This document shows positions 43,445 to 51,685 of a stretch of 64,000 nucleotides of DNA, piece after piece (the stretch's first letter is position 1; each line of letters opens with the position of its first letter). The notes below the pieces were generated by a model that worked only from the letters and a program-made list of their open reading frames with translations, searched no databases and was not told the origin of the DNA. Source of the DNA: CAWARU01 sp963805795 (GTDB lineage: Bacteria > Pseudomonadota > Gammaproteobacteria > UBA6186 > Azoamicaceae); assembly GCA_963805795.1 (NCBI GenBank), contig CAWDVG010000002.1, positions 248,001 through 312,000 of the forward strand, read 5' to 3'. The translations under genes were made by a program, and so were the position numbers.

Positions 43445-44410
43445 ATGTCAAAGGCAAGACCTAAAATAGCCTTAATCGGCGCAGGAAATATTGGCGGTAC
43501 CTTAGCCCATCTTGCCCTCATTAAAAAACTGGGCGATATTGTACTCTTTGATGTTGCTGAAGGTATACCTCAAGGCAAAGCACTAGACTTAGCACAATGT
43601 GCGCCCGTTGAAGGCTTTGATGCCCATATTATAGGCAGTAATGACTACAACGATATTAAAAATGCAGATGTAGTCATTATTACCGCGGGTATTCCACGAA
43701 AACCAGGTATGAGCCGCGATGATTTATTAGAGATCAATGCCAAAGTAATGAAGGCTGTTGGACAAGGGATTCAAGAAAATTGCCCTAATGCTTTTGTTAT
43801 TTGTGTTACCAATCCCTTAGATGTGATGGTCCGTGTATTACAAAATTATTCTAAGGTAGCTGATAATCGCATTGTTGGCATGGCCGGCATTCTAGACTCC
43901 TCACGCTTTCGTACCTTTCTTGCTTGGGAATTTGGCGTTTCTACCCAAGATGTACAAGCCTATGTTTTGGGTGGACATGGCGATAGCATGGTCCCTCTCA
44001 CTGGCTTAAGTACCGTGGGCGGTATCAGTTTAGAACAATGGGTAAAAAAAGGACGCATCACTCAAGAACGTTTAGATGCCACCGTACACCGAACTCGTAA
44101 TGGCGGTGGAGAAATTGTTGGACTCCTTAAAACCGGATCTGCTTTCTATGCTCCCGCTACCTCTGCCCTTGCTATGGCTGAATCTTATCTGCGAGATCAA
44201 AAACATATTTTCCCCTGCGCTGCCAAATTAAAAATAGGTCAATATGGGGTCAAAGAACCCTTATTTGTAGGCGTTCCAGTTAAAATAGGTTCTAACGGCA
44301 TTGAAGAAATTATTGAAGTTGATCTGAACGAGCAAGAAAAAAATAATTTGCAGTTATCGATTAATGCGGTGGTTGAGTTAAATAGCGCGGTTGATAAGCT
44401 AGCACTTTAA
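43445..44410 (+). CDS. mdh: Malate dehydrogenase, lactate-dehydrogenase-like type
   Basis: 321 residues. NAD loop IALIGAGNIGGTLAHLAL, DVAEGIPQGKALDL, Arg loop AGIPRKPGMSRDDLL, catalytic GGHGDSMVPL. These are features of the LDH-like tetrameric MDH best known from alphaproteobacteria and Bacillus, not the dimeric E. coli type. AAGGAG precedes the ATG. Oxidises malate to oxaloacetate in the TCA cycle. Confidence 0.93.
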   Translation: MSKARPKIALIGAGNIGGTLAHLALIKKLGDIVLFDVAEGIPQGKALDLAQCAPVEGFDAHIIGSNDYNDIKNADVVIITAGIPRKPGMSRDDLLEINAKVMKAVGQGIQENCPNAFVICVTNPLDVMVRVLQNYSKVADNRIVGMAGILDSSRFRTFLAWEFGVSTQDVQAYVLGGHGDSMVPLTGLSTVGGISLEQWVKKGRITQERLDATVHRTRNGGGEIVGLLKTGSAFYAPATSALAMAESYLRDQKHIFPCAAKLKIGQYGVKEPLFVGVPVKIGSNGIEEIIEVDLNEQEKNNLQLSINAVVELNSAVDKLAL

Positions 44411-44470
44411 AAGTTTTAACTTCTTAAGTTGCTTAACGGTTATGATACGTAAAGGATAAAGGATAGAGTT

Positions 44471-44614
44471 ATGACGAGCATTATTATCCATGGAACTTCT
44501 TTCGGCTCAGCATTAGCCATGGCTATTTCTTTTAATGTAAATCACTCGGTTTTGTGGGCCATCATTCATGGGATTTTTAGCTGGTTTTATGTGATTTATT
44601 ATGTGTTGCTTTAA
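44471..44614 (+). CDS. 47-residue conserved-type small membrane protein
   Basis: Below usual size cut-offs. Sequence begins MTSIIIHGTSFGSALAMAIS and ends SWFYVIYYVLL, with two hydrophobic stretches. GGATAG-type purine-rich sequence precedes the ATG. The GTSxGSALAMAIS and WAIxHGxxSWxYVIYY pattern looks like a conserved small membrane protein, with no function I know. Downstream of mdh, same strand. Confidence 0.65.
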   Translation: MTSIIIHGTSFGSALAMAISFNVNHSVLWAIIHGIFSWFYVIYYVLL

Positions 44615-44735
44615 GTCGTTGATGTATACTCTTTTAAACACTATGTATTGAGTATATACACTACCTAATATACATTGTCTTTATAATTCAATATGGTAAA
44701 ATTATAATTGCTAATCAATTTTCTTAGAGAATTTT

Positions 44736-45269
44736 ATGAAAAAACTAAACCGATCTTTTTATAACCGCAATACCCTTTTAGTAGCAAAAGAGTTACTAGG
44801 AAAAGTCTTGGTTTATAAACAACATCGCGGCATCATAACAGAAACCGAAGCCTATATGGGCTTTGACGATCCGGCCTCACACGCCTATAAAGGACCCACA
44901 CCCAGAACAAAAATTATGTTTGGTCCAGCAGGATTTTCTTATATATACCTCATCTATGGCATGTATTATTGTCTTAATATAGTGACGGAACAGAAAGGAT
45001 TTCCAGCTGCAGTATTAATTCGAGGATTAAAATTATTAGACGATACAGAAACCTATAATGTCAAGAAGACGAGCTTACATTTAGATGGTCCAGGTAAAAT
45101 TTGTCGTCATCTGGGCATTTCAAAAGACCAGAATGAGATCGACATGATCAATAATGATGAACTTTATGTAGGCTGCATTAAGCATAGTTTGCCTTTCAGT
45201 CAAACACCACGTATCGGGATTAAAGTGGGAACGGCTAAACCCTGGCGATTTATTGCAAATGAGGCATAA
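44736..45269 (+). CDS. mpg: 3-methyladenine DNA glycosylase, Mpg/AAG family
   Basis: Removes alkylated purines from DNA. 177 residues: ELLGKVLVYK, catalytic TETEAYMGFDDPASHAYKG, KIMFGPAGFSYIYLIYGMYY, LNIVTE and DGPGKICRHLGI. Slightly shorter at the C-terminus than some members (usually 190-200) but with all core motifs. Monocistronic. Confidence 0.93.
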   Translation: MKKLNRSFYNRNTLLVAKELLGKVLVYKQHRGIITETEAYMGFDDPASHAYKGPTPRTKIMFGPAGFSYIYLIYGMYYCLNIVTEQKGFPAAVLIRGLKLLDDTETYNVKKTSLHLDGPGKICRHLGISKDQNEIDMINNDELYVGCIKHSLPFSQTPRIGIKVGTAKPWRFIANEA

Positions 45270-45504
45270 AGTCCCTTAGATTTCTTTTGCCCAAAAATAA
45301 AAAGTTCAACCTAAGCTTCTTTTTATCATATAAACAATATCATCATTAGCATTTAAATATTTTATTCTAATATTTGGAAATTTATTTTTAAATACCCTAA
45401 AAATTTCATCAACGAAACCTTGTCCAACTATCCTAACGCCCTTAATATTCTTCCTTTACAATTCGCGTCTTCATTGCCGGTGCTACATTCATATCACCTT
45501 ATGA

Positions 45505-46365
45505 TTAGTGAAAATTATATAGAAAATAATTATTTTTGTTAAAATTTTCGTCCCATAATACATAGCCTTCTAAGTTATAACCAGAATAGCCCATTAACCA
45601 GAAAGCTTTGTTACTAGTATCGGTAAAGGCAAGAAGTGGATACAAGTTAACTCCAATAAATTTAATAACATCCTTATTTATATAAAACCAATTAGGGTTA
45701 AATTCGGGATCCGGAATCCCATCATTATCTGATTTTCTACTACTCATCTCAAGGCCTATCAACCAACTATTATTTTTTGCATTAAAATAACATTCTAATA
45801 TTTTTAAATCAGTAGTCGCCCATTGATAGCTTATTTTTGGATATCGCTTTTTAAATCCACTGGCGACGAGTTTTAAAAGCTTAGGATCTAATGGTCTTTT
45901 ACTCCATTGTGCAGTTTCTTTTACATTAGATTCGGAAAAAGAAATTTTAACTAATTTATCACCACCCCAACCTGGATAAGTCATGCTTTTTAATAAATTG
46001 GAGGAGCTATCATTTCCCTTATCATTTTTTGATCGTTTACTAAGATCTGCAAGTGAACCAAATTTGATCTTTTGATTTAAGTCTTCAGAAAAGTTCTCAA
46101 TACTATCGCCTGAAAATAAATTATTCCAATTCGATGACCAACTGTCATTTTTATTTTCAAATGCAGAAAAGATGACTGGATCTTTTTCATTATAATGTGT
46201 CTCTTGAATATTTAATATGAGGCGGGAATTATCGGATATTACTATCTCTTTCTCTTCATTCGCTGCAATGTTCCCCACGAAAAGGCAGGTCATGAAGATT
46301 ACAATGAAAATTCTTACCGTTTTTCCTAATAATAATTTATTCCAAATATCATTAAATTGAAACAT
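45505..46365 (-). CDS. Secreted hypothetical protein
   Basis: 286 residues. A signal-peptide-like start (positive KLLLGK, hydrophobic IFIVIFMTCLFVGNI, AAN cleavage) is preceded by GAGGTGAG six bases from the ATG. Rest is polar, with many Asn, Ser, Lys and Trp. I do not recognise a domain. Flanked by Mpg and the AbiE pair, no operon evidence. Confidence 0.6.
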   Translation of the reverse strand: MFQFNDIWNKLLLGKTVRIFIVIFMTCLFVGNIAANEEKEIVISDNSRLILNIQETHYNEKDPVIFSAFENKNDSWSSNWNNLFSGDSIENFSEDLNQKIKFGSLADLSKRSKNDKGNDSSSNLLKSMTYPGWGGDKLVKISFSESNVKETAQWSKRPLDPKLLKLVASGFKKRYPKISYQWATTDLKILECYFNAKNNSWLIGLEMSSRKSDNDGIPDPEFNPNWFYINKDVIKFIGVNLYPLLAFTDTSNKAFWLMGYSGYNLEGYVLWDENFNKNNYFLYNFH

Positions 46366-46492
46366 AATTTACTCACCTCATATCATTCTTAAAAACTTAT
46401 ATCAATAGTTATGTTAGATATCATCTTACATGATTATTGTCAAGATTGAAACTGCAGCAGTAGGCAGTATATGGATCTTTGCCTCCACTAAG

Positions 46493-47365
46493 TTATGTAA
46501 CCGTACAAATTTGTTCGATGATATGATGAAAAAAATTTTTAGACCAAACTGACAAACTTTCTTTATCTTTAATAAAGGGTAAGACGTCCTGACGTGCTTG
46601 TTCAATATCTATATTGGCCAATTTTTGCTCTAGTAATTGCTTCATGTCCTTGGCTTCAAATGGCTTATCCCTTTCCAAGTCATGGCTATGTATTAATCTT
46701 TCTTTTAAATGAAGGAGATTAACTGGCACTTTCTGACCCACATACCAAGTCAAATCAAACCAATCCCGGCCTTTAACACCTCTTGTTTTCCACGTCCTAC
46801 ATAATGCAACATGTATTTTACTAGCAAACAAATCAGGGAGACTGAAGGCATTTACGGAAAATGGGATCGGTTGCAAGATATATTTATCCTCGATTTGGAA
46901 TCTCAAAGGGGGATCGATATCGATCTCCATTTTGATCTTAAGTTTTTGATCTTTATGAATAGGCTCTATTATTTTGGCAGGGGCTGCAATATTGATAAGC
47001 TGGAGTACAGTATCTGCTTTGAGGGTAGCCGCATGGATTCGGCTTGGTCTATTCTTTTCTTTCGCTTCAATAGAAACTTTAAATCCAAAGCTTTCCATCT
47101 CAGCGATGATGGCCTCATTATATATTTGAAGGTTAAAATCGTCCTGCGGCTGTAATAAAGAAAAATCTAAATCCTCTGAAAAACGAGGTAGTCCATAGAG
47201 TATTCTTAAAGCCGTCCCCCCATAAAAAGCCCCCTTTTCAAAAAATTTTGATCTCCAAAGACCTAATAAAGCAATTTGCTGCAATATTTCTTTCACAGCA
47301 TGCGTATATTCCGTCAAACTGCCACATGAATAGTTATTTAACATTTTTTCAATGGCGTTATGCAT
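46493..47365 (-). CDS. abiEii: AbiEii-type nucleotidyltransferase toxin
   Basis: 290 residues, type IV toxin of the DUF1814/AbiEii family. Nucleotidyltransferase motif GGTALRILYGLPRFSEDLDF with GGT at 49-51 and Asp65, Asp67. Further family features are ASKIHVALCRTWKTRGVKGRDWFDLTWY. Overlaps the AbiEi-like gene upstream by eight bases. Related toxins transfer nucleotides to tRNA and give phage abortive infection. Confidence 0.85.
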   Translation of the reverse strand: MHNAIEKMLNNYSCGSLTEYTHAVKEILQQIALLGLWRSKFFEKGAFYGGTALRILYGLPRFSEDLDFSLLQPQDDFNLQIYNEAIIAEMESFGFKVSIEAKEKNRPSRIHAATLKADTVLQLINIAAPAKIIEPIHKDQKLKIKMEIDIDPPLRFQIEDKYILQPIPFSVNAFSLPDLFASKIHVALCRTWKTRGVKGRDWFDLTWYVGQKVPVNLLHLKERLIHSHDLERDKPFEAKDMKQLLEQKLANIDIEQARQDVLPFIKDKESLSVWSKNFFHHIIEQICTVT

Positions 47366-48005
47366 TATTTTTCCCCCGGGTATTCATAACATAATTGTAA
47401 AATAAAAATATATTAGGGTGTCGATAATTATCTGCTAATGCAGTTAATAGGTCTTCATCTAGAAATTGCATAACATTTTCATCTAGTCGCAAATTTTCAA
47501 ATAAATACTCAGTAAGATAATCTTCATTTTTTAAGAGCCCACACTTCAAGTACAACATATCACATATCGCTTTTTCTTTTGTTGCAATCAATATATTGCG
47601 ATTCATAATGTTAATTTGAGTGATACCGATAGGATATTTGGATAAACGAAGATAATGATAACTAAAGCGTCCAACTGGCGTGTTAAATTCTTTATTTCTT
47701 TTGGGTGTAATACTTGTGACTTCTTCCACCCGCTCTGGAATAAGTCCATAAAAGCTGAGAGCATACTCTAACGAAATCGCCGAAGGACCATAAATTAAAT
47801 TAGCTAATACTTCTTTACTATATGGCCCCTGTCGCGCGCTAGCTCCAAAGACATAAAGTCCTTTTTTTACATTAATGAGATCTTTGGATTTCAATAAATT
47901 GCGGATTTTCATCCGTGGATGAGCATAATTTTTTAAACAATCTTTCAGGAAAAGGTAATCAATTTCTTCAAAGAGCGCTTTGCTGCGAATCGACTGTATA
48001 TTCAT
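47358..48005 (-). CDS. abiEi: AbiEi-type antitoxin
   Basis: 215 residues. N-terminal winged-helix region (FLKDCLKNYAHPRMKIRNLL, KGLYVFG) and the C-terminal antitoxin part (SAISLEYALSFYGLIPERV, then ATKEKAICDMLYLKCG). AbiEi proteins neutralise AbiEii and bind inverted repeats in their own promoter; such a repeat is present just upstream (48031-48075). Confidence 0.83.
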   Translation of the reverse strand: MNIQSIRSKALFEEIDYLFLKDCLKNYAHPRMKIRNLLKSKDLINVKKGLYVFGASARQGPYSKEVLANLIYGPSAISLEYALSFYGLIPERVEEVTSITPKRNKEFNTPVGRFSYHYLRLSKYPIGITQINIMNRNILIATKEKAICDMLYLKCGLLKNEDYLTEYLFENLRLDENVMQFLDEDLLTALADNYRHPNIFLFYNYVMNTRGKNNA

Positions 48006-48030
48006 ATAGCTTATATCTAATGATCTCTTA

Positions 48031-48075
48031 AAAATAACCAGTATGTATAAATATAATATACATACTGGCTATTTT
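48031..48075. promoter_or_regulatory. Perfect palindrome upstream of abiEi, probable operator
   Basis: CCAGTATGTATA (48038-48049), seven-base spacer, TATACATACTGG (48057-48068). The symmetry extends with AAAATA outside left and TATTTT outside right, 18 of 19 pairs in all. It lies 26-70 bases before the antitoxin ATG, where the promoter should be. Confidence 0.65.
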
Positions 48076-48377
48076 CAAGAGTTACATGGCCATGGGGATT
48101 AGCGATTTTATGCATATTCTTATTTAGCAAATTGTTTATATTTTTATTGAACAAAATCTGTTTTTTGGACTCATAGATATATGTAACTACTCAAGTATAG
48201 AGACTCCCTAGACTCCCCAACCCCACTTGAGTGGTTACTCATCTATTTTTTTGAAATAATGTACATTTATCAAAATTTGCTCGCATTACCTTTCTTAGCT
48301 AGTATATACACATAAATGGAATGATTTTAAATGGGTATAGGTATATCCAAAAGAGCGGTTTTAAGAGTAATGGGAAG
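48076..48377. other. Intergenic region, no recognisable gene
   Basis: About 300 AT-rich bases between the divergent abiEi and outer-membrane protein genes. It includes a short frame extension from 48321 that is probably not translated. No RNA or repeat seen. Confidence 0.3.
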
Positions 48378-49361
48378 ATGATACGAAAAAAGGGAAAAAA
48401 GGATTTTTACCAATCATTTTATATTTACTCAGCCTATATTTGCACAATTATTTTTTTTGGACTATCTTCATCTATTTGTTTGGCCAAGAGTTCCAACTGG
48501 GATCCAGACGATCGCAAGAATTATGTGCTTACGACAAAATATTTTCGCCTGACCAGACCCAAATACCCTGCTGTTGAACCCATCCAAGTTGTTGATCCAC
48601 GTTATCCAAAGTGTGACTTTCGTAAAGTACATTATTACCCAGAATACTATCATCATCAATTTTATGGAAGTTTCAGCCTTAACTGTAGTCAATTAACTTT
48701 AGATGAGTTTTCAAGCAATGGAACTCAGGCCACTCTTTCGCATTTGGGCGTAACGGAACAAGCTGCATTTCCTAAAGGCACCTTTAAATCACCTGGCTTT
48801 GAAACCATTACTTCTGGCGCAGAAATAGCAATCGGTTATCTTTGGTGTAATGTAAGAGCGGAGGCGGAATACTTCATCAATTCCGAGACCAGCACTACAA
48901 CAGCGGCTACTATTAGTCCTTTCAGCAGTTCTTTTGGCGAGTTCCCCTCTGACGAGATTTCAAGTCCAATATCGGTAAAGCTTCAAACTCAAGCCTACTT
49001 CGGTAATCTTTATTATGATTTCATGTTTTCAGAGAGAATTAGACCCTTTGTTATGTGTGGCTTGGGAATGGCTGTCAGCACATTGAAGTTTTCTGCACAA
49101 AATGTTTTTAGCATTAACGGCCTATCCAGACGGACTTATTCCTTAGCATTTGCTGCAGGACTGGGTTGTCGTGTAAGAATTTTTCCTAATTGCTTTCTAA
49201 CGACAAGCTATCGCTATATGCGTTTAGGAGTGGCAGCAGCCAAAAGTTCTGCTTTAAATACAACCGCAGAGGACGTTCACCTCCAGATTCCTGCTATCAC
49301 AACTAGTTATTCTGATTTATATCAGAATACCGTTAGCGTCGGCTTAATGTATCTATTTTAA
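48378..49361 (+). CDS. Outer-membrane beta-barrel protein
   Basis: 328 residues from the ATG at 48378, with a signal peptide (about 1-36, ending SSSICLA). Alternating polar/hydrophobic strands, aromatic residues and a terminal Phe (VSVGLMYLF) are typical of an outer-membrane barrel. Motifs like FGNLYYDF, IRPFVMCGLGMAVS and SYRYMRLG recall the surface-antigen (OMP_b-brl/Msp-like) family. A start at 48321 is open but would weaken the signal peptide. Confidence 0.75.
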   Translation: MIRKKGKKDFYQSFYIYSAYICTIIFFGLSSSICLAKSSNWDPDDRKNYVLTTKYFRLTRPKYPAVEPIQVVDPRYPKCDFRKVHYYPEYYHHQFYGSFSLNCSQLTLDEFSSNGTQATLSHLGVTEQAAFPKGTFKSPGFETITSGAEIAIGYLWCNVRAEAEYFINSETSTTTAATISPFSSSFGEFPSDEISSPISVKLQTQAYFGNLYYDFMFSERIRPFVMCGLGMAVSTLKFSAQNVFSINGLSRRTYSLAFAAGLGCRVRIFPNCFLTTSYRYMRLGVAAAKSSALNTTAEDVHLQIPAITTSYSDLYQNTVSVGLMYLF

Positions 49362-49369
49362 CATGTTAA

Positions 49370-49398
49370 AGAGCCCTCGACTGAAAGTAGAGAGCTCT
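49370..49398 (+). terminator. Stem-loop after the outer-membrane protein gene
   Basis: AGAGCCCTC pairs with GAGAGCTCT with one mismatch around an 11-base loop. No T run follows. Confidence 0.4.
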
Positions 49399-49445
49399 CA
49401 CTTGCGTCATCATCGGTGATATACTACATCACCCTACACAACACA

Positions 49446-49808
49446 CTATTTTTTGACATTAACTTCTTTGGTTTCTTTCATTCCCTTTTCGTGATGTTTC
49501 ATTTTTCCAGTATGAACATGTCTATGATGATGCTTATGGTGATGAACATGTTTAACACCATGATGTTTATGTGTCTTCACATCTTTATCTACCATATTCA
49601 CTTGTTTATGGCATTCACTACATTCAGTTGCATGGGCAACATTCAGGAAGCTTATGTTGCTATACTCCATTTCTTGAACACGACGTAATGGTGATGTTTC
49701 ATCATGACTTTCTGCAGGGTTTCCTGTTGCATACACCACATTTCCTGCAACTAATGCAGACCCAAAAGTTAACGAAAGCAAAGTTAATAAAATTTTTTTC
49801 TTAAGCAT
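49446..49808 (-). CDS. Secreted His-rich protein with a CxxCH motif
   Basis: 120 residues. Good signal peptide (about 1-27, ending VVYA), and AAAGGGG upstream of the ATG. In the middle is ATECSECHKQV, which fits the c-type haem attachment CxxCH. The last 40 residues hold about 15 His (KHVHHHKHHHRHVHTGKMKH). A periplasmic metal-binding protein is likely; whether it binds haem, nickel, copper or zinc is not shown. I do not recognise the family. Monocistronic. Confidence 0.65.
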   Translation of the reverse strand: MLKKKILLTLLSLTFGSALVAGNVVYATGNPAESHDETSPLRRVQEMEYSNISFLNVAHATECSECHKQVNMVDKDVKTHKHHGVKHVHHHKHHHRHVHTGKMKHHEKGMKETKEVNVKK

Positions 49809-50062
49809 GACTTTTCCCCTTTACATGTAATTCAACCTTCATAATGATTATCAACTATATCATTGAATATAGCCCATTCTCGAAGCAGAAAAAATTTTTA
49901 CTAAATAATAAAAACCTTACTTCCATCGGAACTTTAATAAATTAATAAAAACATATAAGCGAGATAGTACATCTATGTAATCACACACATCAATTATATT
50001 AAATATCAACTATATTAAATATTAAGTTATCATATTCATATTAAATATTCATGCGGTGATAA

Positions 50063-50812
50063 ATGGATACTAGGTCAATAATCAATGAATTCGGTATGCC
50101 CGTTCCACGTTGGCTTATCACATATCCTGCGGGTCCTTATCGTTTTGTAGATCGTGAATATCTTATTATTAATTATGAAACCGATCCAGAAATGTTAAAA
50201 CTCATTCTTCCACCCGTTTTAGAATTAGTAGAACCCATCGTTAAATACGAATTTATCAGAATGCCGGATTCAACCGGTTTTGGTGATTATACCGAATCTG
50301 GGCAGGTTGTTCCTGTACGGTACAAAGGAGAAGAAGGTACTTTTACCATATCCATGTATTTAGATTGTCTGGCTCCCATTGCTGGAGGAAGAGAAATTTG
50401 GGGATTTCCAAAAAAAATTGCTAAACCACGATTGTTTGTAGAAGAAGATACTTTAGTAGGCATTTTAAATTATGGCAGTATTAATATTGCGACCGCTACA
50501 ATGGGGTACAAATACCGCAACGCCAATTTAGATGCTGTCGCAAAATCCATTACAAAACCTGTTTTTTTGCTTAAAAATGTGCCGGGGGTTGATGGTAAAC
50601 CACAAATTAATCAATTAACTAAAACCTATTTAAAGGACGTTAACTTAAAGGGAGCATGGACGGGTCCATGTAGTTTAGAGTTACATCCCCATGCGCTCGC
50701 ACCTATTTCAGAATTACCCATTAGAAAAATAGTTTCTTGTGTGCATTTTATAGCTGATCTCACACTTCCTTATGGTGAAGTTGTCGAAGATTTTCTTATA
50801 AAGAAAAAATAG
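50063..50812 (+). CDS. adc: Acetoacetate decarboxylase
   Basis: Converts acetoacetate to acetone and CO2. 249 residues: FGMPVPRWLITYPAGPYRF, TISMYLDCLAPIAGGREIWG and GFPKKIAKPRL, whose Lys forms the Schiff base. First of three genes adc-bdhA-patatin on one strand with short gaps. Acetoacetate is the product of the next gene's enzyme. Confidence 0.92.
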   Translation: MDTRSIINEFGMPVPRWLITYPAGPYRFVDREYLIINYETDPEMLKLILPPVLELVEPIVKYEFIRMPDSTGFGDYTESGQVVPVRYKGEEGTFTISMYLDCLAPIAGGREIWGFPKKIAKPRLFVEEDTLVGILNYGSINIATATMGYKYRNANLDAVAKSITKPVFLLKNVPGVDGKPQINQLTKTYLKDVNLKGAWTGPCSLELHPHALAPISELPIRKIVSCVHFIADLTLPYGEVVEDFLIKKK

Positions 50813-50875
50813 ATGCATTGAATCAACCATTGTTGAATGAGTTGAAAGTGAAAACTGACAGGAGAGAACATAATA

Positions 50876-51670
50876 ATGAATACAAAACCTTTGAAAGGAA
50901 AATCTGCTATTATTACTGGCTCAACCAGTGGTATTGGTTTGGCAATCGCCGACCATCTTTCAGAATTGGGTGCCAACATCGTCTTAAACGGAATGGGAGA
51001 CAAGTCTCAAATTGAGGGGTTGGTGAACAATATCTCACAAAAGAACTCAACCAAGATCATCTACTCTGCTGCAGATGTGAGCAAAACAGAAGACATACAC
51101 ACCATGGTAAAGCAGACCATAGATGCTTTTGGCAAAGTCGACATCATTATTAATAATGCAGGCATTCAATTTGTGTCCCCCATTCAAGATTTTCCACAGG
51201 AAAAATGGGATGCTATTATTAATATCAATTTATCTGCAGCTTATAAACTCATTAAAGAAGTGCTACCCGGAATGCTGAAACATAACTGGGGTCGCATCAT
51301 AAACGTTGCTTCTACACACGGAGTTGTAGCCTCTGCTTACAAATCTGCCTATGTTGCTGCAAAACATGGATTGGTTGGTTTAACAAAAGTGGTTGCTTTA
51401 GAAACCGCAGAAACCAATATTACCTGCAATGCCATTTGCCCTGGATACGTCAAGACGCCCTTAGTAGAAAAGCAAGTTTCCGAACAGGCAAAAGCACATA
51501 AAATTCCAGAAGACCAAGTCATTAGAGAAATATTATTAAAAGCACAACCTAATAAGAAATTTATTCAAGCTGAACATGTTGCAGCCTTTGCTGCTTTCTT
51601 ATGTTCTGAAGCCGCTGCAGGCATGACAGGCGAAATTTTATTAATGGATGGTGGCTGGACAGCCCAATGA
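50876..51670 (+). CDS. bdhA: D-3-hydroxybutyrate dehydrogenase
   Basis: SDR enzyme oxidising 3-hydroxybutyrate to acetoacetate. 264 residues: ITGSTSGIGLAIADHL, NNAGIQFVSPIQDFP, STHGVVASAYKSAYVAAKHG (catalytic Ser, Tyr, Lys) and CPGYVKTPLVEKQ, typical of BdhA. Followed after 15 bases by a patatin gene as in the bdhA-patD operon of L. pneumophila. Its role would be use of polyhydroxybutyrate or ketone bodies. Confidence 0.93.
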   Translation: MNTKPLKGKSAIITGSTSGIGLAIADHLSELGANIVLNGMGDKSQIEGLVNNISQKNSTKIIYSAADVSKTEDIHTMVKQTIDAFGKVDIIINNAGIQFVSPIQDFPQEKWDAIININLSAAYKLIKEVLPGMLKHNWGRIINVASTHGVVASAYKSAYVAAKHGLVGLTKVVALETAETNITCNAICPGYVKTPLVEKQVSEQAKAHKIPEDQVIREILLKAQPNKKFIQAEHVAAFAAFLCSEAAAGMTGEILLMDGGWTAQ

Positions 51671-51685
51671 GTTATTGAGGCTATT

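Noticed and set aside
48038..48068. abiE palindrome as a terminator
   Set aside because: It is AT-rich with no T run and is upstream, not downstream, of genes on either side; an operator fits better.
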